This document shows, in pieces, positions 6,332-14,357 of a stretch of DNA of 17,519 nt (position 1 is its first letter; each line of letters begins with the position of its first letter). Origin of the DNA: Candidatus Iainarchaeum sp. (GTDB lineage Archaea > B1Sed10-29 > WALL01 > JAGHAM01); NCBI GenBank assembly GCA_021161465.1, contig JAGHAM010000033.1, positions 1 to 17,519 on the forward strand. The letters run 5' to 3'. The notes below the pieces were generated by a model. That model was not told where the DNA came from. It ran no database searches and saw nothing but the letters and a program-made list of their open reading frames with translations. The translations under genes were made by a program, and so were the position numbers.

Positions 6332-6726
6332 GAGGTTTGAGTTCCCGTATAACCAAGTGCTTGCAGGTTGGCTCTAAGCTAAAATGTGATGACAATACGG
6401 GAGCCAAGGTCTTGGAGATAATAGCGGTTTTAACATACAAAGGAAGGAAGAGGAGAGTGCCAAAAGCAGGTGTGGGAGATGTGGCTATCTGCTCCGTAAA
6501 GAAGGGAAAACCAGATATCATAAAGAAAGTCGTTAGGGCTGTCATAGTAAGGCAAAGGAAAGAATTTAGAAGGCCAAACGGCGTTCGCATCAAGTTTGAG
6601 GACAACGCTGCAGTAATAGTTGATGACAAAGGGATGCCAAAAGGGAGCGAGATAAAGGGCGTAGTTGCAAAGGAAGTTGCAGAAAGGTTCCCAAAAATAG
6701 CAACCATTGCAAAAAACGTTGTTTAA
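6328..6726 (+). CDS. rpl14: Large-subunit ribosomal protein L14 (uL14)
   Basis: L14 lies at the subunit interface and contributes to intersubunit bridges. The 132-residue product contains CDDNTGAKVLEIIAV, the archaeal insertion KGRKRRVPKAGVGD, and the signature RAVIVRQRKEFRRPNGVRIKFEDNAAVIVD. The GSEIKGVVAKEVAERFPKIA ending is also typical. ATG 6328 has GGTGG upstream and overlaps the S17 stop by 4 nt. Confidence 0.96.
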   Translation: MRGLSSRITKCLQVGSKLKCDDNTGAKVLEIIAVLTYKGRKRRVPKAGVGDVAICSVKKGKPDIIKKVVRAVIVRQRKEFRRPNGVRIKFEDNAAVIVDDKGMPKGSEIKGVVAKEVAERFPKIATIAKNVV

Positions 6727-6730
6727 GTGA
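6727..6730 (+). promoter_or_regulatory. Shine-Dalgarno site (GTGA) deciding the L24 start
   Basis: GTGA directly follows the L14 stop and lies 5 nt before ATG 6736. Its GTG is in frame with L24. Confidence 0.5.
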
Positions 6731-6735
6731 TAGTT

Positions 6736-7092
6736 ATGGAATCAAAAACTAAGCAAAAGAGAAAGCAAAGAAAGAGAAATTTCAACGCGCCACTTCACAA
6801 AAGGCACAAGAAGATGGCAGTCATGCTTAGCCCTGAGCTTAAGAAGAAGTACAAGAAGAATCACCTGGTTGTAAGGAAAGGTGACAAGGTGAAGATTCTG
6901 AGGGGTAACTTCAAGGGGCATGAAGATGAAGTCCTGAAAGTGAATCTAAAGAAGTACACGGTGCACGTGAAAGGTGTCAACAACAAAAAGATGTCTGGTG
7001 AGGAGGTTCCAAGACCAATCCACCCATCTAATCTAATGATAACAGAGATTTTCCTAGAGGACCCAAAGAGAAAGAAGGTACTGATGAGGTGA
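6736..7092 (+). CDS. rpl24: Large-subunit ribosomal protein L24 (uL24)
   Basis: L24 helps initiate assembly of the large subunit and lies near the tunnel exit. The 118-residue product starts MESKTKQKRKQRKRNFNAPLHKRHKKM and continues with the archaeal MAVMLSPELKKKYKKNHLVVRKGD. It then has a KOW motif (DKVKILRGNFKGHEDEVLKVN) and the VPRPIHPSNLMITEI segment. The start is ATG 6736, after GTGA at 6727-6730. GTG 6727 would add MIV. It ends in TGA within the GGTGA that precedes S4e. Confidence 0.94.
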   Translation: MESKTKQKRKQRKRNFNAPLHKRHKKMAVMLSPELKKKYKKNHLVVRKGDKVKILRGNFKGHEDEVLKVNLKKYTVHVKGVNNKKMSGEEVPRPIHPSNLMITEIFLEDPKRKKVLMR

Positions 7093-7096
7093 CCTG

Positions 7097-7819
7097 ATGG
7101 CAAAGAAAGAGAAAAGCAAAGTGATTAAGGTTTACGCAGCTTCCAGTGTGTTCAAGCCTAAAAGAAGGAGGCCTGCATTCATCACTAATCCAAAACCAGG
7201 TCCGCACCCAAAGAGCCGAAGTATTGCCCTAAGTGTGGTGCTTCGTGACATACTTGGGTTAGCAAGGACAGCGAGAGAAGCGAAAGTGATTCTCAGGGAA
7301 GGCCGGGTAAAAGTGGATGGCAAAACCGTGAAAGACCCGCGCAGAGCAATTGGCTTTATGGATGTAGTGAGCATAGCCGCAGTAAACAAGCATTATAGAG
7401 TTGTTTATGATAAAAGAGGAAGGATGGTCCTTAAAGAAACAACAGAACCAAACTTCAAACTTTGTAGAATCCAGAACAAAGTTAAAACAAAAGATGGTTT
7501 GCAGCTAAACTTGCATGATGGTAAAAACATCCTGGTTAAGACTAATGATTACAACACTGGAGATACTCTGAAAATATCACTGCCAAGCCAGAAAGTGCTT
7601 GAGCACTATCCAATGAAAGAAGGCAGTATCACTTACATATTTGGAGGTAGACACGCTGGTGAAACAGGCAATATAGTTGGAACTATCCCAGGAACTATGA
7701 CAAGAGAACCACTGGTCATTCTGAAGGTAGGGGAGAAAGAATTCCAAACTAGCAAGAAGTATGTCTTTGTCATAGGCACAACATCGCCGGTAATAAGATT
7801 CGAGGGTGAAACAGAGTGA
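7097..7819 (+). CDS. rps4e: Small-subunit ribosomal protein S4e (eS4)
   Basis: S4e is an archaeal/eukaryotic-specific protein of the 30S body. The 240-residue product has an S4-type RNA-binding segment (about 50-95: VVLRDILGLARTAREAKVIL, EGRVKVDGK). The central RPS4E domain with FKLCRIQNKVKTKDGLQLNLHDG follows, then a KOW-like segment ITYIFGGRHAGETGNIV. ATG 7097 is preceded by GGTGA 4 nt away, formed with the stop of L24. The stop overlaps the GTG of L5. This gene is strong evidence for an archaeal source. Confidence 0.95.
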   Translation: MAKKEKSKVIKVYAASSVFKPKRRRPAFITNPKPGPHPKSRSIALSVVLRDILGLARTAREAKVILREGRVKVDGKTVKDPRRAIGFMDVVSIAAVNKHYRVVYDKRGRMVLKETTEPNFKLCRIQNKVKTKDGLQLNLHDGKNILVKTNDYNTGDTLKISLPSQKVLEHYPMKEGSITYIFGGRHAGETGNIVGTIPGTMTREPLVILKVGEKEFQTSKKYVFVIGTTSPVIRFEGETE

Positions 7820-8316
7820 TAAAAGTAAGTAAGGTAACAGTTAACATAGGAGTTGGAAGCTCAGGAGAAGAATTAGAGAAAGCTGAGAAGCTATTGCAAA
7901 TCCTGTGCAACCAAAAACCAGTAAGGACGTTATCTGCAAAGAGAGTCCCCGAGTGGGGCATAAGGAAAGCCCAACCAATCGGTGTTAAGGTAACACTAAG
8001 GGGTGAAAAGGCCATTGAATTCCTAGACAAAGCTTTAGCTGCAAAAGAAAGAGTGCTAAAAGAGAGCCAGTTTGACCAAAATGGAAATTTTGCGTTTGGC
8101 GTTAAAGAATACATAGAGCTTCCTGGCGTCAAGTATGACCCGTCAATAGGCATATTTGGGTTTGATGTTTGCGTAACAGTTGAGAAAAATGGTTACAGGA
8201 TTAAGAGAAGAAAACGACAGAAGGCAAAGATACCCAACAAACACAAGCTTAGCAAAGAGGAATCTATCAAATGGGCCAAAGAGAACTTCAAGATAGATGT
8301 GAAGGTGGGAGAATGA
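7816..8316 (+). CDS. rpl5: Large-subunit ribosomal protein L5 (uL5)
   Basis: L5 binds 5S rRNA and contacts P-site tRNA. The 166-residue product opens [27 protein letters not shown]. It continues with the archaeal [30 protein letters not shown] and the segment [28 protein letters not shown]. The start is GTG 7816. GGTGA at 7805-7809 lies 6 nt upstream, and no ATG is available. The stop overlaps the ATG of S14 (ATGA). Confidence 0.94.
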   Translation: MIKVSKVTVNIGVGSSGEELEKAEKLLQILCNQKPVRTLSAKRVPEWGIRKAQPIGVKVTLRGEKAIEFLDKALAAKERVLKESQFDQNGNFAFGVKEYIELPGVKYDPSIGIFGFDVCVTVEKNGYRIKRRKRQKAKIPNKHKLSKEESIKWAKENFKIDVKVGE

Positions 8317-8459
8317 GCAAGAAGGTAGGAAAGAAAAAGCCTGGAAGGAGATGTGAAATATGCGGAAGCTCAAGAGGCTTGATTAGGATGTATGGGATGA
8401 CCATATGTAGAAGATGCTTCAGGGAAAAAGCAGAGAAGATGGGATTCAGGAAATATTAG
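8313..8459 (+). CDS. rps14: Small-subunit ribosomal protein S14, zinc-binding type (uS14)
   Basis: S14 is needed for assembly of the 30S head. The 48-residue product has four zinc-ligand cysteines in the pattern C14-x2-C17...C32-x2-C35 ([22 protein letters not shown]), and ends GFRKY. The ATG at 8313 follows GGTGGGAGA and overlaps the L5 stop by 4 nt. A longer frame from 8271 would run through the end of L5 and carries no family sequence. Confidence 0.94.
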   Translation: MSKKVGKKKPGRRCEICGSSRGLIRMYGMTICRRCFREKAEKMGFRKY

Positions 8460-8467
8460 GTGATTAA

Positions 8468-8857
8468 ATGTTACTAGACCCGTTGTCAGATGCTATGACA
8501 GTCATCAAAAATGCTGAGAAGGCAGGGAAGAGGGAGTGCGTAGTAAAACCAGCCTCAAAGTTAATAGGGAACGTCCTTAAAGTTATGCAAAAGCATGGCT
8601 ATGTTGGTGAATTTACATTTATCGATGACAGTAAGAGCGGCTCATATCAGGTTAAGCTCCTTGGAAGGATAAACGACTGCAAGGCCATAAAGCCAAGGCT
8701 AGAAGTCAAAAAGGGTGGCTTTGAAAGATACGAAAAGAGGTTCCTTCCAGCACAGGGATTTGGGATATTGATAATGACAACGCCAAAAGGTGTGATGAGC
8801 CAAGAGGAGGCTATGAAGATTGGTGTTGGAGGCCAGTTAATAGCATTTGTTTACTGA
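8468..8857 (+). CDS. rps8: Small-subunit ribosomal protein S8 (uS8)
   Basis: S8 binds the central domain of 16S rRNA. The 129-residue product begins [48 protein letters not shown]. The archaeal C-terminal block [45 protein letters not shown] follows. The ATG at 8468 has a GGTGA site 4 nt upstream, starting in the last base of the S14 stop. L6 follows with only the GTGA site in between. Confidence 0.96.
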   Translation: MLLDPLSDAMTVIKNAEKAGKRECVVKPASKLIGNVLKVMQKHGYVGEFTFIDDSKSGSYQVKLLGRINDCKAIKPRLEVKKGGFERYEKRFLPAQGFGILIMTTPKGVMSQEEAMKIGVGGQLIAFVY

Positions 8858-8861
8858 GTGA
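8858..8861 (+). promoter_or_regulatory. Shine-Dalgarno site (GTGA) deciding the L6 start
   Basis: GTGA directly follows the S8 stop and lies 5 nt before ATG 8867. Its GTG is in frame with L6. Confidence 0.5.
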
Positions 8862-8866
8862 TAAAA

Positions 8867-9418
8867 ATGGTTTTAGCAGCCAAGATTGAAACGTTTGTAG
8901 ACATACCAGAAGGGGTCAACGTAGAGATAGATAGGAGCACTGTTAAGGTTAGCGGCCCAAAAGGCTCTACTCAAGAAACATTCAAGCTGGGTCCAATAAA
9001 ACTTGAGAAAGTTGCTAATCAGGTTAAGATATCCGTAAACTTTCCAAAGAAAATGCAAAAAGCCATGATTGGAACCATAGCAGGAAAGATAAAGAATATG
9101 ATAACAGGAGTTAGCAAAGGATACGAGTACCAGCTCCAGATAAACTATGCCCACTTTCCAATGACTGTTTCAGTAGAAGGAACCAAAATAGTCATCAAAA
9201 ATTTCTTGGGTGAGAAACATCCGAGAACATCGAAGATAGTTGGTAATACACAAGTTAAAATCAAAGGACAGGAGATAACCATTACAGGCATAAATAAGGA
9301 AGAAGTTGGACAAACAGCCGCCAACCTTGTACAAACAACTAAAGTAAGGAAAAAAGACCAGAGGGTCTTTAAAGATGGTATATTTGTAACAGAAAAAAGA
9401 GTGGTAGAAAATGAGTAA
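8867..9418 (+). CDS. rpl6: Large-subunit ribosomal protein L6 (uL6)
   Basis: L6 lies near the sarcin-ricin loop and the factor-binding site. The 183-residue product has two duplicated beta-rich halves, with typical archaeal segments. These are VDIPEGVNVEIDRSTVKVSGPKG, GTIAGKIKNMITGVSKGYEYQLQINYAHFPM and NFLGEKHPRTSKIVG. The ATG at 8867 is chosen because of the GTGA site at 8858-8861; GTG 8858 would add MIK. The end overlaps L32e by 8 nt. Confidence 0.94.
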   Translation: MVLAAKIETFVDIPEGVNVEIDRSTVKVSGPKGSTQETFKLGPIKLEKVANQVKISVNFPKKMQKAMIGTIAGKIKNMITGVSKGYEYQLQINYAHFPMTVSVEGTKIVIKNFLGEKHPRTSKIVGNTQVKIKGQEITITGINKEEVGQTAANLVQTTKVRKKDQRVFKDGIFVTEKRVVENE

Positions 9419-9713
9419 GCCTAAATTTGTCAGACAGGCAATTAAGAAAAGAACTAAAGACTCTTGGAGAAAACCAAGGGGTATAGATAGTGAACAAAGG
9501 GCAGCCAGAAAGCACAAAGGAGCAAAACCAAGAGTAGGGTATGGCAGCCCAAAGAAGATTCAGAAAGAAATCCTGGTTAGAAATCTAAAAGACCTTGAGG
9601 GGGTCACAGACACAAAAATAAAGATTAGGATACGTTCGGATGTTGGAAGGAAAAAACGCCTTCAGATAATTGATATTGCTAACAAAAAGGGATTAACCGT
9701 AGTTAACGGGTGA
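9411..9713 (+). CDS. rpl32e: Large-subunit ribosomal protein L32e (eL32)
   Basis: L32e is an archaeal/eukaryotic protein of the 50S solvent face. The 100-residue product has the core FVRQAIKKRTKDSWRKPRGIDSEQRA, then KPRVGYGSPKKIQKE (the family GYGSPK motif), VRNLKDLEG, and the ending DVGRKKRLQIIDIANKKGLTVVN. It lacks the long N-terminal extension seen in some archaea. ATG 9411 overlaps the end of L6 by 8 nt and has AGTGGT upstream. The stop is part of the GGTGA site of L19e. Confidence 0.92.
   Translation: MSKPKFVRQAIKKRTKDSWRKPRGIDSEQRAARKHKGAKPRVGYGSPKKIQKEILVRNLKDLEGVTDTKIKIRIRSDVGRKKRLQIIDIANKKGLTVVNG
9710..9713 (+). promoter_or_regulatory. Shine-Dalgarno site (GGTGA) deciding the L19e start
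   Basis: GGTGA (9709-9713) includes the L32e stop and lies 5 nt before GTG 9719. The GTG inside the site is in frame, so two GTG starts 9 nt apart compete on paper. Confidence 0.45.
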
Positions 9714-9718
9714 AAATA

Positions 9719-10144
9719 GTGAAATTTGATAAACTGAAAGAACTCGCTGCAAGGACGCTTGGAGTAGGCAAGAAGAGGATACAGATAGTCAATGAGGAAA
9801 GGGCAGCGGAAGCCATCACAAGAGAGGATATAAGAGACCTTGTAAAAGAAGGTGCGATAACCATAAAAAAGAAAGTGGGTGTGAGCAGGGGTAGGGCAAG
9901 AGCCCTCCTTGAAAAGAAGAAAAAGGGTAAGAGAAAAGGGTATGGCAAGAGAAAAGGCACCAGAAAAGCGAGATCCCGGGGAAAAGAGGACTGGACGCTA
10001 AAAGTCCGAGCCCAGAGGAGGAGATTGAAACTCCTCAAAGTGAAATTACCACACCTTTATAGAAAGACCTATAGAATGGTAAAAGCAGGATATTTCAAGA
10101 GTGTAAAACACCTGGAAACACACTTAAAGAGAGGAAATCCATGA
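9719..10144 (+). CDS. rpl19e: Large-subunit ribosomal protein L19e (eL19)
   Basis: L19e is an archaeal/eukaryotic protein that contributes an intersubunit bridge through its long C-terminal helix. The 141-residue product opens MKFDKLKELAARTLGVGKKRI. It continues with the family block AEAITREDIRDLVKEGAITIKKKVGVSRGRAR, then a very basic linker and the helix WTLKVRAQRRRLKLLKVKLPHLYRKTYRMVKAGYF. The start is GTG 9719 by the GTGA-N5 rule; GTG 9710 would add MKI. The stop overlaps the ATG of L18. Confidence 0.92.
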   Translation: MKFDKLKELAARTLGVGKKRIQIVNEERAAEAITREDIRDLVKEGAITIKKKVGVSRGRARALLEKKKKGKRKGYGKRKGTRKARSRGKEDWTLKVRAQRRRLKLLKVKLPHLYRKTYRMVKAGYFKSVKHLETHLKRGNP

Positions 10145-10635
10145 AACTTTCAGAAACTTACTCGATGAAGCTCAAAAGAAGAAGAGAGGGCAAGACTGAT
10201 TACAAGAAGAGGTTATACCTACTGCGGTCTAAAAAGCCACGACTAGTCATCAGGTCTAAATCCAACCAGATTATCGTTCAGGTAGTTGACTATATGGCGA
10301 AGGGAGACATAGTCAAAGTTGGTGCTACCTCAGTTGAATTAAGAAAGTATGGGTGGAAGAACCATACCGGCAATTCCTCATCTGCATACATGATTGGTTT
10401 CGTTTGTGGCAAAAAGGCTCTCGATAAAGGCATCAAGGAATGCATCCTAGACATTGGGTTGCACACACCAGTACACGGTTCAACAGTATTTGCAGCTCTT
10501 AAGGGAGCAGTGGACTCAGGCCTTAAGGTGCCACATGATGAATCCTGTTTCCCAGACGAGAGCAGGCTTGACATGAAATCAATAGAAGAAACTAAAAAAG
10601 CGGTGATAGGGTGGAAAAAGAAAAAGAAGAAGTGA
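10141..10635 (+). CDS. rpl18: Large-subunit ribosomal protein L18 (uL18)
   Basis: L18 binds 5S rRNA together with L5. The 164-residue product is of archaeal type: [35 protein letters not shown], the aliphatic [32 protein letters not shown], and [32 protein letters not shown]. It ends in six consecutive lysines (GWKKKKKK), whose codons overlap the N-terminus of S5 by 25 nt. AGAGGAAAT precedes ATG 10141. Confidence 0.95.
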   Translation: MKLSETYSMKLKRRREGKTDYKKRLYLLRSKKPRLVIRSKSNQIIVQVVDYMAKGDIVKVGATSVELRKYGWKNHTGNSSSAYMIGFVCGKKALDKGIKECILDIGLHTPVHGSTVFAALKGAVDSGLKVPHDESCFPDESRLDMKSIEETKKAVIGWKKKKKK

Positions 10636-11273
10636 ACGACTGGGCTCCAAAAACCAGGGCAGGAAGAATGGTCCAGAGTGGTGAAATTAAGGACTTTGAC
10701 CAGCTCTACGCCTTGAATGTTCCAATCCTTGAGCCTGAGATGATTGACTACTTGGTCCCAGATTTAAAAGAGGAGGTCCTAGACATCCACATGGTTAGGA
10801 GAACAACCGATTCTGGAAGAAAAGGCTCATTTGTTGTTACTGTAGCTGTTGGTAATGGAAGTGGTTATGTTGGAGTGGGAATGGGAAAAGCAATAAACAC
10901 CAGACCTGCGATAGAAAGGGCGATTAGAAACGCCAAGCTAAACCTGATAAAGGTTGTAAGGGGATGTGGCTCATGGGAGTGCGGCTGTGGAGAACCACAC
11001 TCAGTACCATTTAAGGTAACTGGAAAATCTAGGTCTGTGGGAGTAACATTAATTCCTGCCCCAAAAGGTACTGGTTTGGTCTGTGGAAAGACTGCTAGAA
11101 CGGTTTTAACGCTTGCGGGTATAAAGGATGTTTGGTGCAAAACCAGCGGCCAAACTCAGACTGTATTCAACTTTGCAAAAGCAACATTCGATGCACTTAA
11201 GCAGATAAGGAAAATGAAAACCTTAAAAGAGAAAAAAGAAAAAGTGAATGAACATGAAAATAGCAGTAGTTAA
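10611..11273 (+). CDS. rps5: Small-subunit ribosomal protein S5 (uS5)
   Basis: S5 lies at the mRNA entry site and affects decoding fidelity. The 220-residue product has the archaeal N-terminus ([21 protein letters not shown]). The double-stranded RNA-binding-like S5 domain follows ([32 protein letters not shown]), then the archaeal cysteine block [17 protein letters not shown] and the C-terminal lobe [30 protein letters not shown]. The start is GTG 10611 with GGTGA 4 nt upstream, inside the end of L18. The last 20 nt overlap L30. Confidence 0.95.
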   Translation: MEKEKEEVNDWAPKTRAGRMVQSGEIKDFDQLYALNVPILEPEMIDYLVPDLKEEVLDIHMVRRTTDSGRKGSFVVTVAVGNGSGYVGVGMGKAINTRPAIERAIRNAKLNLIKVVRGCGSWECGCGEPHSVPFKVTGKSRSVGVTLIPAPKGTGLVCGKTARTVLTLAGIKDVWCKTSGQTQTVFNFAKATFDALKQIRKMKTLKEKKEKVNEHENSSS

Positions 11274-11721
11274 GGTGAGAGGCAATATCAACACCCCTAC
11301 AAAAGTGAGGGACACACTGAAGATGTTACACTTGCTTAAAGTGAACCATTGCACTATCATAGATGACAGACCAGTCTACAAGGGTATGCTCCAGAAAGCC
11401 AAGGACTGGATTACATGGGGAGAGATAGACTCGGAACTTGTGGAAAAGCTGCTTCGAAAAAAAGGCAGATTAAGTGGAAACAAAAAGCTCACCGACAGCT
11501 ACATGGAAAAGAATACTAAATACAAGACAATAGCTAACTTCGTAAAAGCATTCATGGACGAGAAAGCTTCTTTGAAGGACATACCGGGAATTAAGTTGTA
11601 TTTCCGGCTTAGCCCCCCAAAAGGAGGCTACGAGAACACAAAAAGGCAATATGCAAACAAAGGCAGCCTTGGTAACAGAGGAGCAGGAATGGGCAAGCTC
11701 TTAGAAAGAATGATTAGGTGA
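11254..11721 (+). CDS. rpl30: Large-subunit ribosomal protein L30 (uL30)
   Basis: L30 is a 50S protein with a ferredoxin-like core; archaeal forms carry an extra C-terminal domain. The 155-residue product begins [40 protein letters not shown]-terminal block with [27 protein letters not shown] follows. I take ATG 11254 as the start, with GTGA 6 nt upstream. ATG 11248 would add MN and leaves no room for a binding site. It overlaps S5 by 20 nt. L15 follows 7 nt after the stop. Confidence 0.93.
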   Translation: MKIAVVKVRGNINTPTKVRDTLKMLHLLKVNHCTIIDDRPVYKGMLQKAKDWITWGEIDSELVEKLLRKKGRLSGNKKLTDSYMEKNTKYKTIANFVKAFMDEKASLKDIPGIKLYFRLSPPKGGYENTKRQYANKGSLGNRGAGMGKLLERMIR

Positions 11722-11728
11722 ACGCAAG

Positions 11729-12124
11729 ATGGCAATCAAAGACAGAAAGAATAGGCGTATGAGAGGGACAAGAACCTGCGGGAAAGGCAAGAGGGGCTCC
11801 AGAAGGAGCTCTGGGGGAAAAGGCATGGCTGGTTCCCAGAAGCATAAGTATACATGGATTGTTAAGTACGCACCAGATTGGTTCGGCAACACAGGAATGC
11901 CTAGAGAGACCATAAGGCCAAAACCAAAAAGTGTCAATGTTGATTACCTAAGCCAATACGCTGAGAAGCACAAGCTGAAGGAAGTGGATGCCACTGAACT
12001 GGGCTTTGAAAAAGTGCTTGGCGGTGGAAAAATCACAAACGCAATAACGATAGAAGCTAAGACGTTTACTAAAAAAGCCATTGAGAAGATAAAAGAAGCT
12101 GGTGGAAAAGCGGTGGAAAAATGA
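11729..12124 (+). CDS. rpl15: Large-subunit ribosomal protein L15 (uL15)
   Basis: L15 is a 23S rRNA-binding assembly protein. The 131-residue product has a Gly/Arg-rich N-terminal extension (RKNRRMRGTRTCGKGKRGSRRSSGGKGMAG), the archaeal PDWFGNTGMPRETIRPK segment, and a C-terminal globular part with LGFEKVLGGGKITNAITIEAKTFTKKAIEKIKEAGG. GGTGA lies 7 nt before ATG 11729. The stop overlaps the ATG of secY (ATGA), the standard order. Confidence 0.95.
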   Translation: MAIKDRKNRRMRGTRTCGKGKRGSRRSSGGKGMAGSQKHKYTWIVKYAPDWFGNTGMPRETIRPKPKSVNVDYLSQYAEKHKLKEVDATELGFEKVLGGGKITNAITIEAKTFTKKAIEKIKEAGGKAVEK

Positions 12125-13623
12125 GTCTTGAATTTTTGGAGCCAGTGATTAAACTACTTCCAGAAGTTAAAAAACCAAAAGTTTCACCAACAGTCAAAAA
12201 ACGGTTTATGTGGGTCATAGTCGGCCTTGTGATATTTTTTGTACTTGGCCAGATAAGACCTTATGGTCTCCTAAGTGCAGATTACTGTAGCGCGCACCCA
12301 GATGTTAAAGGGTGTGGGAGAGTTGGGTTCCTCCAGAATGTACAGACTATCCTGGCATCAAACCTGGGTACGTTAGGAACGCTTGGTATTGGCCCAATTG
12401 TTATGGCCTCCATTATACTACAATTGCTTTCTGGAGCAGAATTGATAAAGATAGACCGTGAGCATTACCAGGGAATACAAAAGCTTTTCGCAATCCTGTT
12501 TTGTTTCTTTGAGGGGAGTATTTATGTTTACAGTGGTTTTCTACCCGTCCAGACATTGGGGATAAGCTTGATTCCATTGCCAGTGCTCTCTAGCTTCACT
12601 GACCTAAACACTCTACTGGTTATCTTCCAGATTGCGATGGGTTCAATAATCCTGCTGTTTCTGGATGAAGTTATATCGAAGTGGGGGCTCGGCTCAGGTA
12701 TTGGACTATTCATTGTTGGTGGAGTCTCAATGAGGATAATATCCAGGTCCCTGAACCCTATGATGAGTCAGGGAAGACCCATTGGCCACCTGCCTCTATT
12801 CCTAGCAGACATAATACAAGGTTCTATAAATTGGGACGCCCTACTGCCAATGGTTTTCACAATAGTGGTATTCCTTGTTGTAGTTTATTTCGAGGCAATG
12901 AGAGTTGAGATACCACTTACCTTAGGTAGAATTAGAGGTATTGGCGGCAGGTACCCACTAAAATTCCTGTACGCATCTAACCTACCTGTGATACTTGCTG
13001 CTGCTTTATTCGCTAACGTTCAGTTGTTCGCGAGTGTTTTTGCGGGAGCAGGAATCCCCGTACTGGGGGCCTTTGATGCCGAAGGTCAGGTGCTGCCAAC
13101 TGCAACTGTGAATATATCAAACATGGCTTTAACTATACCCAGCCTTGCGTATATAGTAAGAGCGCCATATGGGTATTTGGGCACTCCTAGCAGTATAGAC
13201 AGGTATATACTCAATGCATCAGAAACTTTCTATGGTATACCCCTGGGTGTGCTTCACATACTTGGTTACACACTAATCATGATAATAACATGCATCATAT
13301 TCGGTAAATTCTGGATTGAAACAACTGGTATGGGTCCAAAGCAGGTGGCAGAACAGCTAAAAAATACTGGTTTCTCCGTCCCAGGGTTTAGAAGGGACGC
13401 CAGAGTGCTGGAACGGGTTCTCTCTAGGTATATCCCTGTTATAACTGTCCTTGGCTCTGCTGCAGTTGGCCTGCTGGCTGTTGGGGCGGATTTGACTGGC
13501 GCGCTTGGGAGTGGCACAGGTATCCTACTGAGTGTTGGCATACTCTACAGGCTTTATGAGGAACTAGCACAAAGCCAGCTGGTTGAGATGCACCCTGCGT
13601 TGAAGAACTTCTTTGGTGGTTAA
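12121..13623 (+). CDS. secY: Preprotein translocase subunit SecY
   Basis: SecY is the channel subunit of the Sec translocon. The 500-residue protein has about ten hydrophobic helices and archaeal signatures. These include the TM2/plug region with LGTLGIGPIVMASIILQLLSGAELIKID, the cytosolic loop EAMRVEIPLTLGRIRG, and the ending VEMHPALKNFFGG. Two cysteines, Cys56 and Cys65, lie in the external segment between TM1 and the plug (SADYCSAHPDVKGCGR) and could form a disulfide. The GGTGG binding site precedes ATG 12121. In many euryarchaea adk follows secY; here it does not. Confidence 0.97.
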   Translation: MSLEFLEPVIKLLPEVKKPKVSPTVKKRFMWVIVGLVIFFVLGQIRPYGLLSADYCSAHPDVKGCGRVGFLQNVQTILASNLGTLGTLGIGPIVMASIILQLLSGAELIKIDREHYQGIQKLFAILFCFFEGSIYVYSGFLPVQTLGISLIPLPVLSSFTDLNTLLVIFQIAMGSIILLFLDEVISKWGLGSGIGLFIVGGVSMRIISRSLNPMMSQGRPIGHLPLFLADIIQGSINWDALLPMVFTIVVFLVVVYFEAMRVEIPLTLGRIRGIGGRYPLKFLYASNLPVILAAALFANVQLFASVFAGAGIPVLGAFDAEGQVLPTATVNISNMALTIPSLAYIVRAPYGYLGTPSSIDRYILNASETFYGIPLGVLHILGYTLIMIITCIIFGKFWIETTGMGPKQVAEQLKNTGFSVPGFRRDARVLERVLSRYIPVITVLGSAAVGLLAVGADLTGALGSGTGILLSVGILYRLYEELAQSQLVEMHPALKNFFGG

Positions 13624-13626
13624 ATA

Positions 13627-14124
13627 ATGAATATAATTGGTATCCAACTAATATACCCTGATGCAGTGATGGCAGTAGTTGCCATATCCACAGGTGTATC
13701 CCTATTCTCGGTGTTTGTGCACAGGAAACTCGTCGACAGGAAAAAGATGGATGAGATAAGAAAGAGAATAGAGGAGCACCAGAAAAAATATTTGAAAGCC
13801 CAGAAGGAAGGCAACCAGAAGGAGATAACCAGGCTTGAAAGGGAACAAGCTAATGTCATGAAACTATTGAAGAAAAATTTTATGATGTCCATGAAGCCAG
13901 TATTCATAACGATGCCTGTGTTCCTGCTGTTGCTCTGGTGGATGAGGGGAATGTATGACAAACTTGGCCCTATGCTGGACTTACCCATCTCAATACCTTT
14001 CCTCACTCACCCCGTAGCCGAGCTAGGCGTTGCAAACGGCGTGGGTTGGATTGGGCTTTACATAGTAATATCAATAGCAACCAGCCTAACTATAGAGTTA
14101 ATCCTAAAAGCTTTAAAGAAGTGA
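13627..14124 (+). CDS. DUF106 / EMC3-like membrane insertase family protein
   Basis: This is the archaeal DUF106 protein of the Oxa1/YidC/EMC3 superfamily, thought to help insert membrane proteins. The 165-residue product has TM1 (about 8-30), a highly charged coiled-coil hairpin (about 33-85: KMDEIRKRIEEHQKKYLKAQKEG), TM2 (about 91-108, MPVFLLLLWWM) and TM3 (about 140-160). That layout is characteristic of the family. The position directly after secY and before L34e is the usual archaeal one. The ATG at 13627 has GGTGG upstream, built from the end of secY. Confidence 0.9.
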   Translation: MNIIGIQLIYPDAVMAVVAISTGVSLFSVFVHRKLVDRKKMDEIRKRIEEHQKKYLKAQKEGNQKEITRLEREQANVMKLLKKNFMMSMKPVFITMPVFLLLLWWMRGMYDKLGPMLDLPISIPFLTHPVAELGVANGVGWIGLYIVISIATSLTIELILKALKK

Positions 14125-14129
14125 TATAG

Positions 14130-14357
14130 ATGAAAAACCTCGTATGCGCGATTTGCGGTAGTAAACTACATGGAGTGTCCAAGAGCACTGCCAAGACCAG
14201 AACAAGGCCCGAAAGGCTATTTGGGGGTATCCTATGCCACAAGTGCGTTGAACAGGTCATCACGTATAAAACTAGGGTAGAAGATGGATTAACTAAGCCA
14301 AAAGATATCGACATTCGCTATAGAAAATACGTTAATCAGCTGATGGGGAAAGAATGA
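14130..14357 (+). CDS. rpl34e: Large-subunit ribosomal protein L34e (eL34)
   Basis: L34e is an archaeal/eukaryotic zinc-ribbon ribosomal protein. The 75-residue product has C6-x2-C9 (VCAICGSKL) and C36-x2-C39 (LCHKC) around the typical RTRPERLFGGILC segment. The ATG at 14130 is preceded by GTGA 5 nt away, formed by the DUF106 stop; the GTG is again three codons upstream. The stop overlaps the ATG of the kinase gene. Confidence 0.92.
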   Translation: MKNLVCAICGSKLHGVSKSTAKTRTRPERLFGGILCHKCVEQVITYKTRVEDGLTKPKDIDIRYRKYVNQLMGKE

